Shown here: one piece after another, positions 45,182-53,248 of the stretch
Layout: every line of letters starts with the position of its first letter
Numbering within the stretch: the first letter of the stretch is position 1
Assembly (NCBI GenBank): GCA_910586665.1
Contig: CAJUIX010000007.1
Span: 1-64,000, forward strand
DNA length: 64,000 nt
Direction: 5' to 3'
Origin: an uncultured Duncaniella sp.
Lineage (GTDB): Bacteria > Bacteroidota > Bacteroidia > Bacteroidales > Muribaculaceae
Program-made: the position numbers and the translations under genes
The notes under the pieces: model-generated
Database searches by the model: none
What the model was told of the DNA's origin: nothing
The model's input: only the letters and a program-made list of their open reading frames with translations

Positions 45182-45213
45182 GTTCTTTATATAAACTATT
45201 ATTTGTAATTTTG
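45182..45213 (+). promoter_or_regulatory. Promoter upstream of the ACT-like gene and nadK
   Basis: TAATTTTG at 45206-45213 is a consensus -7 box. The expected -33 position holds GTTC at 45182-45185, one mismatch. It lies 21 bp before the GTG start at 45234. Confidence 0.5.
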
Positions 45214-45233
45214 CAGCTCCTTCCGACAAGTTT

Positions 45234-45662
45234 GTGAACGCAAAATTAGTCAGAAAAACTAAATTGAGAAATATTTTGCTTCGAAAAGACGACACATCTG
45301 TTCAAAACGTCAACATTTCCGCCTCTGCGAAGGCCCGGCTTGACCGACTTTTCCCCCAGGTGGAGGAAAGTTGCTCTCTTCTGCTGGCTTGCAGGCGCGG
45401 CGACTACAGCGCTTCGCGCATAGCCCGCGCCGTCGAGGATTGCGACGCACATCTGCTCAATCTCAACGTCACCGCCGACTCCGACGTGCTCGACAGCCAG
45501 ATTGTGGCCGAACTGCGTGTGAGCCACCGCAACCCAGAGTCTGTCTGCCGCTCGCTCGAGCGCTACGGCTACGAGGTCATCGACACCGACTCTCCCCTAA
45601 CCGACGACGAGTCGCTCCTGCGCTCCCGTTATGATGAACTGATGCACTATCTCGGCGTCTGA
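45234..45662 (+). CDS. ACT-like domain protein, probably a CBS-less remnant
   Basis: A 142-residue protein starting at GTG; no ATG is available upstream or close by. From about residue 45 to the end (SLLLACRRGDYSASRIARAVEDCDAHLLNLNVT, then SVCRSLERYGYEVI and LRSRYDELMHYLGV) it resembles the C-terminal ACT-like half of CBS-domain proteins known beside nadK in Bacteroidota. The N-terminal CBS pair is missing; only about 45 unrelated residues precede the ACT part, and a promoter lies just upstream. It may be a minimal regulator or a decaying gene. It is 46 nt before nadK. Confidence 0.65.
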   Translation: MNAKLVRKTKLRNILLRKDDTSVQNVNISASAKARLDRLFPQVEESCSLLLACRRGDYSASRIARAVEDCDAHLLNLNVTADSDVLDSQIVAELRVSHRNPESVCRSLERYGYEVIDTDSPLTDDESLLRSRYDELMHYLGV

Positions 45663-45708
45663 ACCCGGCCGGAAATCCTATACCTATTAAAATATACCCG
45701 ACACGACT

Positions 45709-46596
45709 ATGAAGGTTGCAATATTCGGCAAACGCCGCCAAAGTCCCGAAGACATCATCCATATCCAGGCTCTCGTCAGCCACCTCTCCGAACTCGGAAT
45801 CTTCGTGAGCGTCGACCGCCACTTCTATGAGGCCATGACTCGCATGACCGGCACCCCGCTCGACGCCGACGATGTCTTTGAGGACGATGATTTCACCGCC
45901 GACTTCTGCTTCAGCATCGGAGGCGACGGCACCTTCCTCCGCACAGCACGCCGTGTCGCCACAAAAGAGACACCCATACTCGGATTCAACACAGGCCACC
46001 TCGGATTCCTTGCCGAGCACTGCATCACAGAGGCCCCGGAGATGGTCGACCGCCTCCTGGCGGGCGACTACAGCGTCGAGGCCCGCTCCCTCCTCGAGGG
46101 GAAGGGCATCGGGGGCAGGGTCAAGGCCGGAGTGTCGGGCTGGGGCTTCGCCCTCAACGAGATTGCCATCCTCCGCCAGGATACGGCTTCAATGATCACG
46201 GTCAACACCCTGCTCGACGGCATGCCCGTGGCCTCTTACCAGGGCGACGGCCTCATCGTCAGCACCCCGACAGGCTCCACTGCTTACAATCTCTCGGTAG
46301 GCGGCCCGATAGTGCAACCGACAGCCCCCTGTTGGGTGCTCTCGCCGATAGCGCCCCACTCGCTGACCATGCGCCCGCTCGTCGTGGCCGACAGCCACAT
46401 CATAGACATATCCGTCGAATCGCGCACCGACACCTACCGCGTCACCCTCGACGGCCGCTCGCTCATCCTCCCGATTGACGTAAAACTGCGTCTGCGCCGC
46501 GCACCCTTCGTCACCAAAGTCATCCACACCCCCGACCACAACTTCATCGACACCCTCCGAGAGAAGCTCCTTTGGGGAATATCCAAGCGCGACTGA
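45709..46596 (+). CDS. nadK: NAD kinase
   Basis: A 295-residue cytosolic enzyme phosphorylating NAD to NADP. The catalytic GGDG is at residues 71-74 (SIGGDGTFLRTA). NTGHLGFLAE and the second signature TPTGSTAYNLSVGGPIVQP follow. The length is normal. Its stop codon overlaps the next start by one base (TGATG), so the two are translationally coupled. Confidence 0.97.
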   Translation: MKVAIFGKRRQSPEDIIHIQALVSHLSELGIFVSVDRHFYEAMTRMTGTPLDADDVFEDDDFTADFCFSIGGDGTFLRTARRVATKETPILGFNTGHLGFLAEHCITEAPEMVDRLLAGDYSVEARSLLEGKGIGGRVKAGVSGWGFALNEIAILRQDTASMITVNTLLDGMPVASYQGDGLIVSTPTGSTAYNLSVGGPIVQPTAPCWVLSPIAPHSLTMRPLVVADSHIIDISVESRTDTYRVTLDGRSLILPIDVKLRLRRAPFVTKVIHTPDHNFIDTLREKLLWGISKRD

Positions 46597-47153
46597 TGAC
46601 GCCATTCCGCTACACGCTCGGGACACGCATCCACATAGAGCCGGCCTCTGAAGGGACCGACAGTTTTGAAATTCTAATCCAGGAATCAGCAATCATCCCC
46701 GACGACCTCACCGCCACACTCCGCAGCGAGGGACGCCGTCACACAGTCAGCATCCTCCTGCGCCCGGGAACCGACATGGCCTCCCCCGCGGTCCAGCAAC
46801 GCATCGACAATGGAATCAAGACTTTCGCCCGGCGCATAGCTCCCGGCATCCTCCTCCCTCGCGCCAAAGAGATAGCCAAAGGACTCGGACTGACAATCGA
46901 TAGATTGGAGATTGCCCACGGCCGCTGCGTCCTCGGCACCTGCTATCCCCGCCAGCGACGCATACGCCTGTCATATTTCAATATCTTCCTACCCGCAGAA
47001 CTTCGTGACTACGTCATCCGCCATGAACTCGCCCACCTCACCGAACCCGGACACACTCCCGCCTTCCACGCCCTCTGCGACCACTACTGCTCGGGTGCCG
47101 AGAAGCAGCTCCGCCAACGCCTCCGCACCTTCCCCTGGCCCGTGAAAAGATAA
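46596..47153 (+). CDS. YgjP-like zinc metallopeptidase
   Basis: A 185-residue protein. The zinc motif is HELAH at 143-147, with a likely third ligand H158 in GHTPAFH, the pattern of the YgjP/WLM metallopeptidase-fold group. A typical CVLGTCYPRQRRIRLSYFN stretch precedes it. The substrate is unknown. The start at 46596 overlaps the nadK stop by one nucleotide; the frame upstream is inside nadK. Confidence 0.88.
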   Translation: MTPFRYTLGTRIHIEPASEGTDSFEILIQESAIIPDDLTATLRSEGRRHTVSILLRPGTDMASPAVQQRIDNGIKTFARRIAPGILLPRAKEIAKGLGLTIDRLEIAHGRCVLGTCYPRQRRIRLSYFNIFLPAELRDYVIRHELAHLTEPGHTPAFHALCDHYCSGAEKQLRQRLRTFPWPVKR

Positions 47154-47191
47154 TTTTAGTCTATTAGGCTGATTATGTGAGAAATTTGTTA

Positions 47192-47199
47192 TATATTTG
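47192..47199 (+). promoter_or_regulatory. -7 box upstream of the 51-residue ORF
   Basis: TATATTTG fits the Bacteroidota consensus, 28 bp before the start at 47227. No good -33 element is seen at 20 bp, which would fit an autorepressed promoter. Confidence 0.45.
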
Positions 47200-47226
47200 C
47201 AGTGATTTAAATAAAAAGCAATAATT

Positions 47227-47382
47227 ATGGCACGACCTATCAGAGAAACCCCTATCTTAAGCGGAGACGATGCTCGTCGGTTCGTTGAACTGATGAACAC
47301 ACCCCGTCCTGAAACACCTGAGCAAAAGGCACGCCGGAAAGCAGCCTACGAAACAGTCAAAAAAATGTTCGTTAAAGCTTAA
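47227..47382 (+). CDS. Small protein, putative antitoxin of a GNAT toxin
   Basis: A 51-residue basic protein: M-A-R-P-I-R-E-T-P-I-L-S-G-D-D at the start, then a Lys/Arg-rich helix (EQKARRKAAYETVKKMF). It resembles short Bacteroidota proteins of the form RPI-ETP-L-G-DA-RF that precede acetyltransferase or other toxin genes. It ends 6 nt before the GNAT gene, which supports a toxin-antitoxin pair with this protein as DNA-binding or toxin-blocking partner. It is too short for a confident family call. Confidence 0.7.
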   Translation: MARPIRETPILSGDDARRFVELMNTPRPETPEQKARRKAAYETVKKMFVKA

Positions 47383-47388
47383 AGGCTG

Positions 47389-47940
47389 ATGACACTTGAT
47401 GACTTTTATTCCGAATTTGAAATTAGGAAACTCGGAATCGGAGAACGAGTGCAATCATTCAGCTGTGGCGATGAAGACCTGGATGACTTTATCCTTAACG
47501 ACGCATCCCTCTATCGTACAGCATTGCTCGCCATAACTTATGTGCTTGAACGCAAATCCGACAAAGAAGTAATGGCCTATTTCAGCCTTGCCAATGATAG
47601 GATTGCCCTTAAAGATTTCCCTAACAACACTGAATTCAACCGTTTTCGCCGCCGCAGATTCGTCAACGAGAAACGGCTGACAAACTATCCTGCGGTTAAA
47701 TTGTGCCGTTTTGCCGTAAGTGAATCTGCAAGAGGACAGTCTATCGGCTCATTCCTATTGGATTACATGAAAAGTTGGTTCGTTGACGACAATAAGACCG
47801 GGTGCAGGTTTCTAACAGTCGACGCATATCATACAGCCGAGCAATTCTATCTGCGGAACGGCTTCTTCTATCTCAGCAATACTGACATTGACAAGCAGAC
47901 AAGACTAATGTTCTTTGACTTGATAAATCTCGAAGATTAA
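47389..47940 (+). CDS. GNAT-family N-acetyltransferase, toxin-like
   Basis: A 183-residue acetyltransferase. The acetyl-CoA loop is in RFAVSESARGQSIGSFLLDYMKSWF (R-G-Q-x-I-G), and YHTAEQFYLRNGFFYL is the GNAT motif B region. The N terminus (ERVQSFSCGDEDLDDFILNDA) is the pattern of tRNA-acetylating TacT/AtaT-type toxins. Together with the small ORF just upstream it forms a likely toxin-antitoxin module. Without biochemical data a plain metabolic acetyltransferase remains possible. Confidence 0.8.
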   Translation: MTLDDFYSEFEIRKLGIGERVQSFSCGDEDLDDFILNDASLYRTALLAITYVLERKSDKEVMAYFSLANDRIALKDFPNNTEFNRFRRRRFVNEKRLTNYPAVKLCRFAVSESARGQSIGSFLLDYMKSWFVDDNKTGCRFLTVDAYHTAEQFYLRNGFFYLSNTDIDKQTRLMFFDLINLED

Positions 47941-48051
47941 TTATTTAACTCAGATATTCCAGCTTTTTCCTTTAATTTTATCTATAAAAACTGCTTTCAT
48001 CCATAATTTGCATACAACAATGATTGTTTTTCCTTATTTTTATCAAAAATA

Positions 48052-48574
48052 TTTGAAGAACTCAAAATAAAGTTTTATATTTGCCTCGGATTTCGGTAAG
48101 GGCGCAAGCCAACTGCCGCGATTCACCCCCTTTCCACCCAAAGGCGCCCGCAGAAAAACAATGGCGGCGCAATGTAGAGAGAAAAGATTGAAATAAAAGG
48201 AAAATATCTGACCGGGCATGAGGCCGAGCACGCTGACGACGCGGACGCGACGCTGACTATCCGACGCAGATTTAAAAGACATTTTTTGACGACGACCTAT
48301 CGTTTGTAGAGATTCCAGCAAGCCTGGCAGCCCCTCGCGGTCTGCCGAATTGATTTCTGCATCCAATCGGGCATGCTTCGCCTGCGACACTGATTCCTTC
48401 TTTTTTCATGACTCTTCTATCTGCACACGCGCTTCCCTCAGGAAAAGCGAGTGGCTTTTTCATGTCCCTGCTGCCGCGCTGAAGACGCTGCCTACCTAAA
48501 TCAACAGCACATATTTGTATGTAGAGAAATAAATGAGAATATCATATTTACTAAATTTTTTAAACAATTCGTGC
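48052..48574 (+). promoter_or_regulatory. Long leader region upstream of susC, with promoter and internal terminator
   Basis: TTTG at 48052-48055, 20 bp, then TATATTTG at 48076-48083 is a perfect promoter. The 490 nt that follow to the susC start hold no credible gene. Near 48426-48453 a stem (CACGCGCTT / AAGCGAGTG, one mismatch, inner CC-CTCA-GG) is followed by five T residues at 48456-48460, a possible terminator. So either a small RNA of about 370 nt is made, or susC is controlled by attenuation. A second, weaker -7 box CATATTTG lies at 48510-48517. I compared it by eye with tmRNA, RNase P, and TPP and cobalamin riboswitches and saw no match. Confidence 0.45.
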
Positions 48575-51500
48575 ATGAAGAACATTTGTTTTCAAATGAC
48601 TCGGAAAGCGTGGCTCGTAGCTTTCATGGCTCTGTGTGCAGCTTTCCCGGCTTTCGCGCAAACAATCACGGTCAAAGGTACTGTGATTGACAAAGAGGGC
48701 GAACCTCTGATCGGCGCAAGTGTTGTGGTCCAGGGCGAGACCCTCGGAACTGCCACCGACATTGACGGTCAGTATACAATCTCCGCTCCCTCCAACGGCA
48801 CCTTAATCTTTTCCTACGTCGGCTATGAGACACAGGAAATCGCCGTCGACGGCCGGACTGAAATCAACGTGACTATGGCCGAAAACTCAGTGCTTCTCGG
48901 CGAAGTAGTGGCCATCGGTTACGGTACCGTGAAAAAATCTGACGCAACAGGCTCCGTGGCCACAATCAAACCCTCGGAAATAGAGGCAGGCCTCGCCACC
49001 TCTGCCCAGGACCTCCTCGTGGGTGCCTCTCCGGGCGTCGTCGTGACCACTTCGGGTAACCCCTCAGGCGGTGCCGACATCCAGATCCGCGGTGGAGCAT
49101 CGCTCGCCGCATCCAACGCTCCCCTTATCGTCATCGACGGTGTGCCTATGGACACCAAGGGCGTTGTCGGATCATCCAACCCCCTCGCTCTCGTATCACC
49201 CGAGAACGTCGAATCAATGACAATCCTCAAAGACGCCTCCGCCACTGCCATCTACGGTAGCCGCGCATCAAACGGTGTCATCATAATCACCACCAAGTCA
49301 GGCGCAAAGGGCACTCCGCAAGTCAACTTCACAATGAACGGCTATGTCAACACCACCCGCAAGTATCTCGACATGATGAGCGCCGGCGAGTTCCGCGACT
49401 TCATCCTCAGCGAGTACGGCGAAGGCTCCCTCCAGGCCGGACAGCTCGGCACCTACGACACCGAATGGCAGAAAGAACTGACACGCACCACTTTCTCGCA
49501 GGACTACAGCCTTAGCGTCGGCGGAACCTACAAGTGGCTCCCCTACCGCGTCGGCGTCACCTATACTGACAACAACGGTATCATCAAGAACACCGACATG
49601 GACCGCGTGACGGCGTCGATCAACCTCACTCCGAAGTTCTTCAACGACCTTCTCTCAGTCAACGCCAACATCAAGGGCGCATATATCACCAATAACTACG
49701 GTGCCAACACATTCCGCGCCTGTGCCGGCATGAACCCGACCCTTCCCGTCAAGGATCCCAACGGCTCACCCCTCTTCGGCTACTACACCTCATACGTCAA
49801 CGGCGGTATCCTCGCCGGTCCTGACGCCAAGGGTGAGACTATCGACTCAACCACATCCCCCCTCAACCCGATTGCCGACAACGAGGCAGCCGTGTCAAAG
49901 GGTAAGGCTTACCAGTCTGTCGGCAATCTCCAGCTCGACCTCAAGATGCCCTTCCTCCCCGACCTCCGCGCCAACCTCAACCTCGGCTATGACTACCAGC
50001 ACGGTGAAAATTACAGCAATACCTTCGTCAACACCCCGAAGGCATGGAACAACGGATTCTCAGTGCTCGAAGACGGCTCTATCCGTAACATAAAGGACGG
50101 TGGCGTAAGCCGCAAATATGAATTCCAGACCCGTGTCAACCTTCTTCTTGACTTCTACCTCAACTACAACCGCACCTTCGAGAGCATCAACTCGACTCTC
50201 GACGTGACCGCCGGTTACTCATGGCAGAAATTCCACAACAAGAAGCGCGACTATGACCGCGTCTACCAGGTGGTCGACCCCGCCAATGAAAAATACATCG
50301 GCAACCAGGCCAACCCGACCAACATCACCATCCATCCCCACCAGCTCGTGTCCTTCTTTGGCCGCGCCAACTTCACCCTCCTCAACAAGTACCTCTTCAC
50401 AGCCACTGTCCGCCGCGACGGTACATCACGTTTCTCCAAGGATCACCGCTGGGGTACCTTCCCCTCCGTGGCCCTCGGCTGGAAGCTCCTTGAAGAAAAC
50501 TTCATGGAGGGCGCACGCGACGTCATGAACGAACTCAAGCTCCGCGCAGGCTACGGCGTGACCGGCCAGCAGGATCTCGGCGACGACTACTTCCCCTACC
50601 TCCCCGTCTACAACCAGTGGACCGGCGGTGGCGCAGTCTATCCCTCGATCACAGGTCAGGGCACAGGCACCTATCCCTTCTATGCTGCTGCCTACAACTC
50701 CGACATCAAGTGGGAAGAAACCCACACATGGAACGCCGGTGTTGACTTCGGCTTCCTCAACAACCGCATCCTCGGCAGCATCGACTTCTACAAGCGCGAG
50801 ACCAAGGACCTTCTGACCCGCTCACCCTATCCCGCAGGCTCCAACATCTCTAACGCCGGCAACATGAACCTCGGCGACCTCGAGAACATCGGTCTTGAGT
50901 TCAACATTACCGCCCGCCCGATTGTCAACAATATCTTCCGCTGGACTTCGGCTTTCAACATTGCATGGAACAAAAATAAAATCACACGTCTCGCCGACGG
51001 TGCCGACACCGTGGTCAACGATTCGGGCATCTCGCTCGGAAAGGGTAACAAGATTCAGAAGCATCAGGTAGGCTACCCTGCATTCAGTTTCTATGTATAC
51101 GAGCAGGTATATGACGCCAACGGCAACCCGATGGAAGGTGTGTATGTGGACCAGAACGGTGACGGTGAGATCACAGTCGACGATAAAATTATTTATCACA
51201 GTCGTGACCCGAAAGTGACCATGAACTGGAGCAATACTTTCAATTATAAAAACTGGGACTTCGGCATCACTCTCCGCGCAAGCCTCGGCAACTGGGTCTA
51301 CAACGACGCACAGGCCAGCACAGCTATCAAGGAAGTCAATAACTCCCTCCCGCTCGCCAACCTCAACAATACCTCGTTCCTCTTCAATAAGACCACCAAC
51401 GAGCTTGCTTGCAGCAGCTACTTCGTACAGAACGCCTCCTTCCTCCGCTGCGACAACATCACTCTCGGCTATACCTGGGACAATCTTCTCGACAACCGTC

Positions 51501-51646
51501 TGCGTCTGCGCCTCTACGGGGCCTGCCAGAACCCCTTCGTAATCACCAAGTACAAAGGTCTCGATCCTGAAATCTTCTCAGGTATTGACAGCAGTGTCTA
51601 CCCCCGCCCGATCACATTCTCATTCGGCGTCGTGGCTTCATTCTAA
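48575..51646 (+). CDS. susC: SusC/RagA-family TonB-dependent transporter
   Basis: A 1023-residue outer-membrane importer of oligosaccharides. The start at 48575 gives the signal peptide MKNICFQMTRKAWLVAFMALCAAFPAFAQ; the upstream ATG adds residues with no signal value. A carboxypeptidase-regulatory-like domain (VKGTVIDKEGEPLIGASVVVQG) covers about 30-105, followed by the plug (VVAIGYGTVKKSDATGSV, then TILKDASATAIYGSRASNGVIIITTK) and a C-terminal barrel ending in GVVASF. It needs TonB-ExbBD energy. It pairs with susD 36 nt downstream. The substrate cannot be read from sequence. Confidence 0.97.
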   Translation: MKNICFQMTRKAWLVAFMALCAAFPAFAQTITVKGTVIDKEGEPLIGASVVVQGETLGTATDIDGQYTISAPSNGTLIFSYVGYETQEIAVDGRTEINVTMAENSVLLGEVVAIGYGTVKKSDATGSVATIKPSEIEAGLATSAQDLLVGASPGVVVTTSGNPSGGADIQIRGGASLAASNAPLIVIDGVPMDTKGVVGSSNPLALVSPENVESMTILKDASATAIYGSRASNGVIIITTKSGAKGTPQVNFTMNGYVNTTRKYLDMMSAGEFRDFILSEYGEGSLQAGQLGTYDTEWQKELTRTTFSQDYSLSVGGTYKWLPYRVGVTYTDNNGIIKNTDMDRVTASINLTPKFFNDLLSVNANIKGAYITNNYGANTFRACAGMNPTLPVKDPNGSPLFGYYTSYVNGGILAGPDAKGETIDSTTSPLNPIADNEAAVSKGKAYQSVGNLQLDLKMPFLPDLRANLNLGYDYQHGENYSNTFVNTPKAWNNGFSVLEDGSIRNIKDGGVSRKYEFQTRVNLLLDFYLNYNRTFESINSTLDVTAGYSWQKFHNKKRDYDRVYQVVDPANEKYIGNQANPTNITIHPHQLVSFFGRANFTLLNKYLFTATVRRDGTSRFSKDHRWGTFPSVALGWKLLEENFMEGARDVMNELKLRAGYGVTGQQDLGDDYFPYLPVYNQWTGGGAVYPSITGQGTGTYPFYAAAYNSDIKWEETHTWNAGVDFGFLNNRILGSIDFYKRETKDLLTRSPYPAGSNISNAGNMNLGDLENIGLEFNITARPIVNNIFRWTSAFNIAWNKNKITRLADGADTVVNDSGISLGKGNKIQKHQVGYPAFSFYVYEQVYDANGNPMEGVYVDQNGDGEITVDDKIIYHSRDPKVTMNWSNTFNYKNWDFGITLRASLGNWVYNDAQASTAIKEVNNSLPLANLNNTSFLFNKTTNELACSSYFVQNASFLRCDNITLGYTWDNLLDNRLRLRLYGACQNPFVITKYKGLDPEIFSGIDSSVYPRPITFSFGVVASF

Positions 51647-51682
51647 ATAATTCATCACCTCTCACACTAAAGAAGAATTAAT

Positions 51683-53227
51683 ATGAAATTTTCAAAATAT
51701 ATAGTTCTCGGTGCAATCGCCCTCGCCTCGCCCGCTTTCACAGCCTGCGTCGACGACCTCAACGTTGATCCCGAGAACCCTACGACAAAAACTGAAATTT
51801 CGACTGCCGACGAACTCTACGGCGAGCTGGCCGGTATCTACGGCGGCCTCGTATTCGAGGGTGGCATCGACGTCGATGACGGCGGCGCGGGCGTCTACTC
51901 CCGTCAGCTCTGGAACCTCCAGGAACTTTGCTCCGACGAGACCCTCATCGGCTCCAACTGGGCCGACGGCGGTATCAATGAGCTTGTCTATTCCACTTGG
52001 TCTCCCGACAACCACTGGCTCTACGAGTGCTTCTCGCGCTTCAACTACCAGATTGCCATCGTCAATCAGTTCCTCCGCGACCTCCACAAGTATGGCGACC
52101 TCCTTCCAGGCACCAACAACCTCTCAGTAGAGGTATTCGACGCCGAGGCCCGTACGCTCCGTGCACTTTCATACTACCACATGATTGACATCTTCGGCCG
52201 CGGCCCCTGGACCACCGAAAATTCACCCGTAGGCGCCACTCCCCCCACTTATGACCGCAAGCAGCTCTTCGACGCTGTCGTGGCAGACCTTGCCGACGCT
52301 ATCCCCCACCTCGTGCCAGCTGCACAGCAGGTCTATGGCCGAGTTTCACGCGAAGCCGGCTACATGCTTCTCGCCAAGCTCTACCTCAACGCCAAAGTCT
52401 ACACCGGCACTGCAATGTGGCAGGAGTGTGCCAATGCCTGCAACGAGATCCGCAAGACAATCGACAACCTCGCCCCGACCTACAAATATCTCTTCTGCGC
52501 CACCAACGACAAGTATGTCGGCAACGGCGAAATCCTCTGGGGCATCCCGCAGGACGCTACATCTCTCACCACTTACGGCGGCACCACCTATATCTCCGGA
52601 GGTAGCTACCGCGGCGACTCCGACCTTCTCAAGACTCTCGGTCTCGCTGTCTCCGGCTGGGAAGGTCCCTGCGTGCGCCAGGAACTCTCCGAGGCCCTTG
52701 CTGACAACGACCAGCGCCGCCTCATCTACGAGGGTGACTACACCGAGACTATCGAGAATCTCGGCGACAAGTCCCAGGGCTACATGTGTGTGAAGTTCGT
52801 CTACACACCCGAGACTGACTACAAGAACGAGCTTCAGGACGCCCCCTACTGCAACACTATCTTCAATCCGACCGACTTCCCCCTCTTCCGCCTCGCCGAC
52901 GTCTACCTGATGCTTGCAGAGTGCGAGCTTAACGGCGCTCAGGGCTGCAACGGACTCGAGATGATGAACCGCGTGCGCCAGCGCGCAGGTCTCACCGGCG
53001 TTGCCAATCTCACCGCTGAAAATATCCTCAAAGAGCGTATGTGCGAGCTTTACTGGGAGGGTCACCGCCGCTCCGACCTCGTCCGCTTCGGCAAATTTGC
53101 CGGCTCGGATTACAACTGGAGCTGGAAAGGCAACAACGCCAACGGCGCCAACGTACCCGCTTATCGCAACATCTACTGCATCCCGACCCAGTTCGTCGCA
53201 ACTCTCGGTCAGAATCCCGACTACTAA
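51683..53227 (+). CDS. susD: SusD/RagB-family glycan-binding lipoprotein
   Basis: A 514-residue surface lipoprotein forming the lid of the SusC transporter. The signal peptide ends in the lipobox FTACVDD. The family pattern ADELYGELAGIYGGL near the N terminus, the long TPR-like helical core (EARTLRALSYYHMIDIFGRGPW) and the C-terminal LKERMCELYWEGHRRSDLVRFGKF are all present. It is encoded between susC and the SusE-type gene in one transcript. Confidence 0.97.
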   Translation: MKFSKYIVLGAIALASPAFTACVDDLNVDPENPTTKTEISTADELYGELAGIYGGLVFEGGIDVDDGGAGVYSRQLWNLQELCSDETLIGSNWADGGINELVYSTWSPDNHWLYECFSRFNYQIAIVNQFLRDLHKYGDLLPGTNNLSVEVFDAEARTLRALSYYHMIDIFGRGPWTTENSPVGATPPTYDRKQLFDAVVADLADAIPHLVPAAQQVYGRVSREAGYMLLAKLYLNAKVYTGTAMWQECANACNEIRKTIDNLAPTYKYLFCATNDKYVGNGEILWGIPQDATSLTTYGGTTYISGGSYRGDSDLLKTLGLAVSGWEGPCVRQELSEALADNDQRRLIYEGDYTETIENLGDKSQGYMCVKFVYTPETDYKNELQDAPYCNTIFNPTDFPLFRLADVYLMLAECELNGAQGCNGLEMMNRVRQRAGLTGVANLTAENILKERMCELYWEGHRRSDLVRFGKFAGSDYNWSWKGNNANGANVPAYRNIYCIPTQFVATLGQNPDY

Positions 53228-53248
53228 TCCTTTAACATGATTCTATCA

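Noticed and set aside
48084..48460. Leader upstream of susC as tmRNA, RNase P RNA or a riboswitch
   Set aside because: No tRNA-like ends, RNase P signature or cobalamin and TPP boxes are visible by eye on either strand. A covariance search would be decisive.
48043..48463. Two minus-strand open frames of 115 and 63 codons in the susC leader
   Set aside because: No recognisable family, no minus-strand promoter of the house type, and they overlap the plus-strand promoter; more likely by-products of a structured leader.
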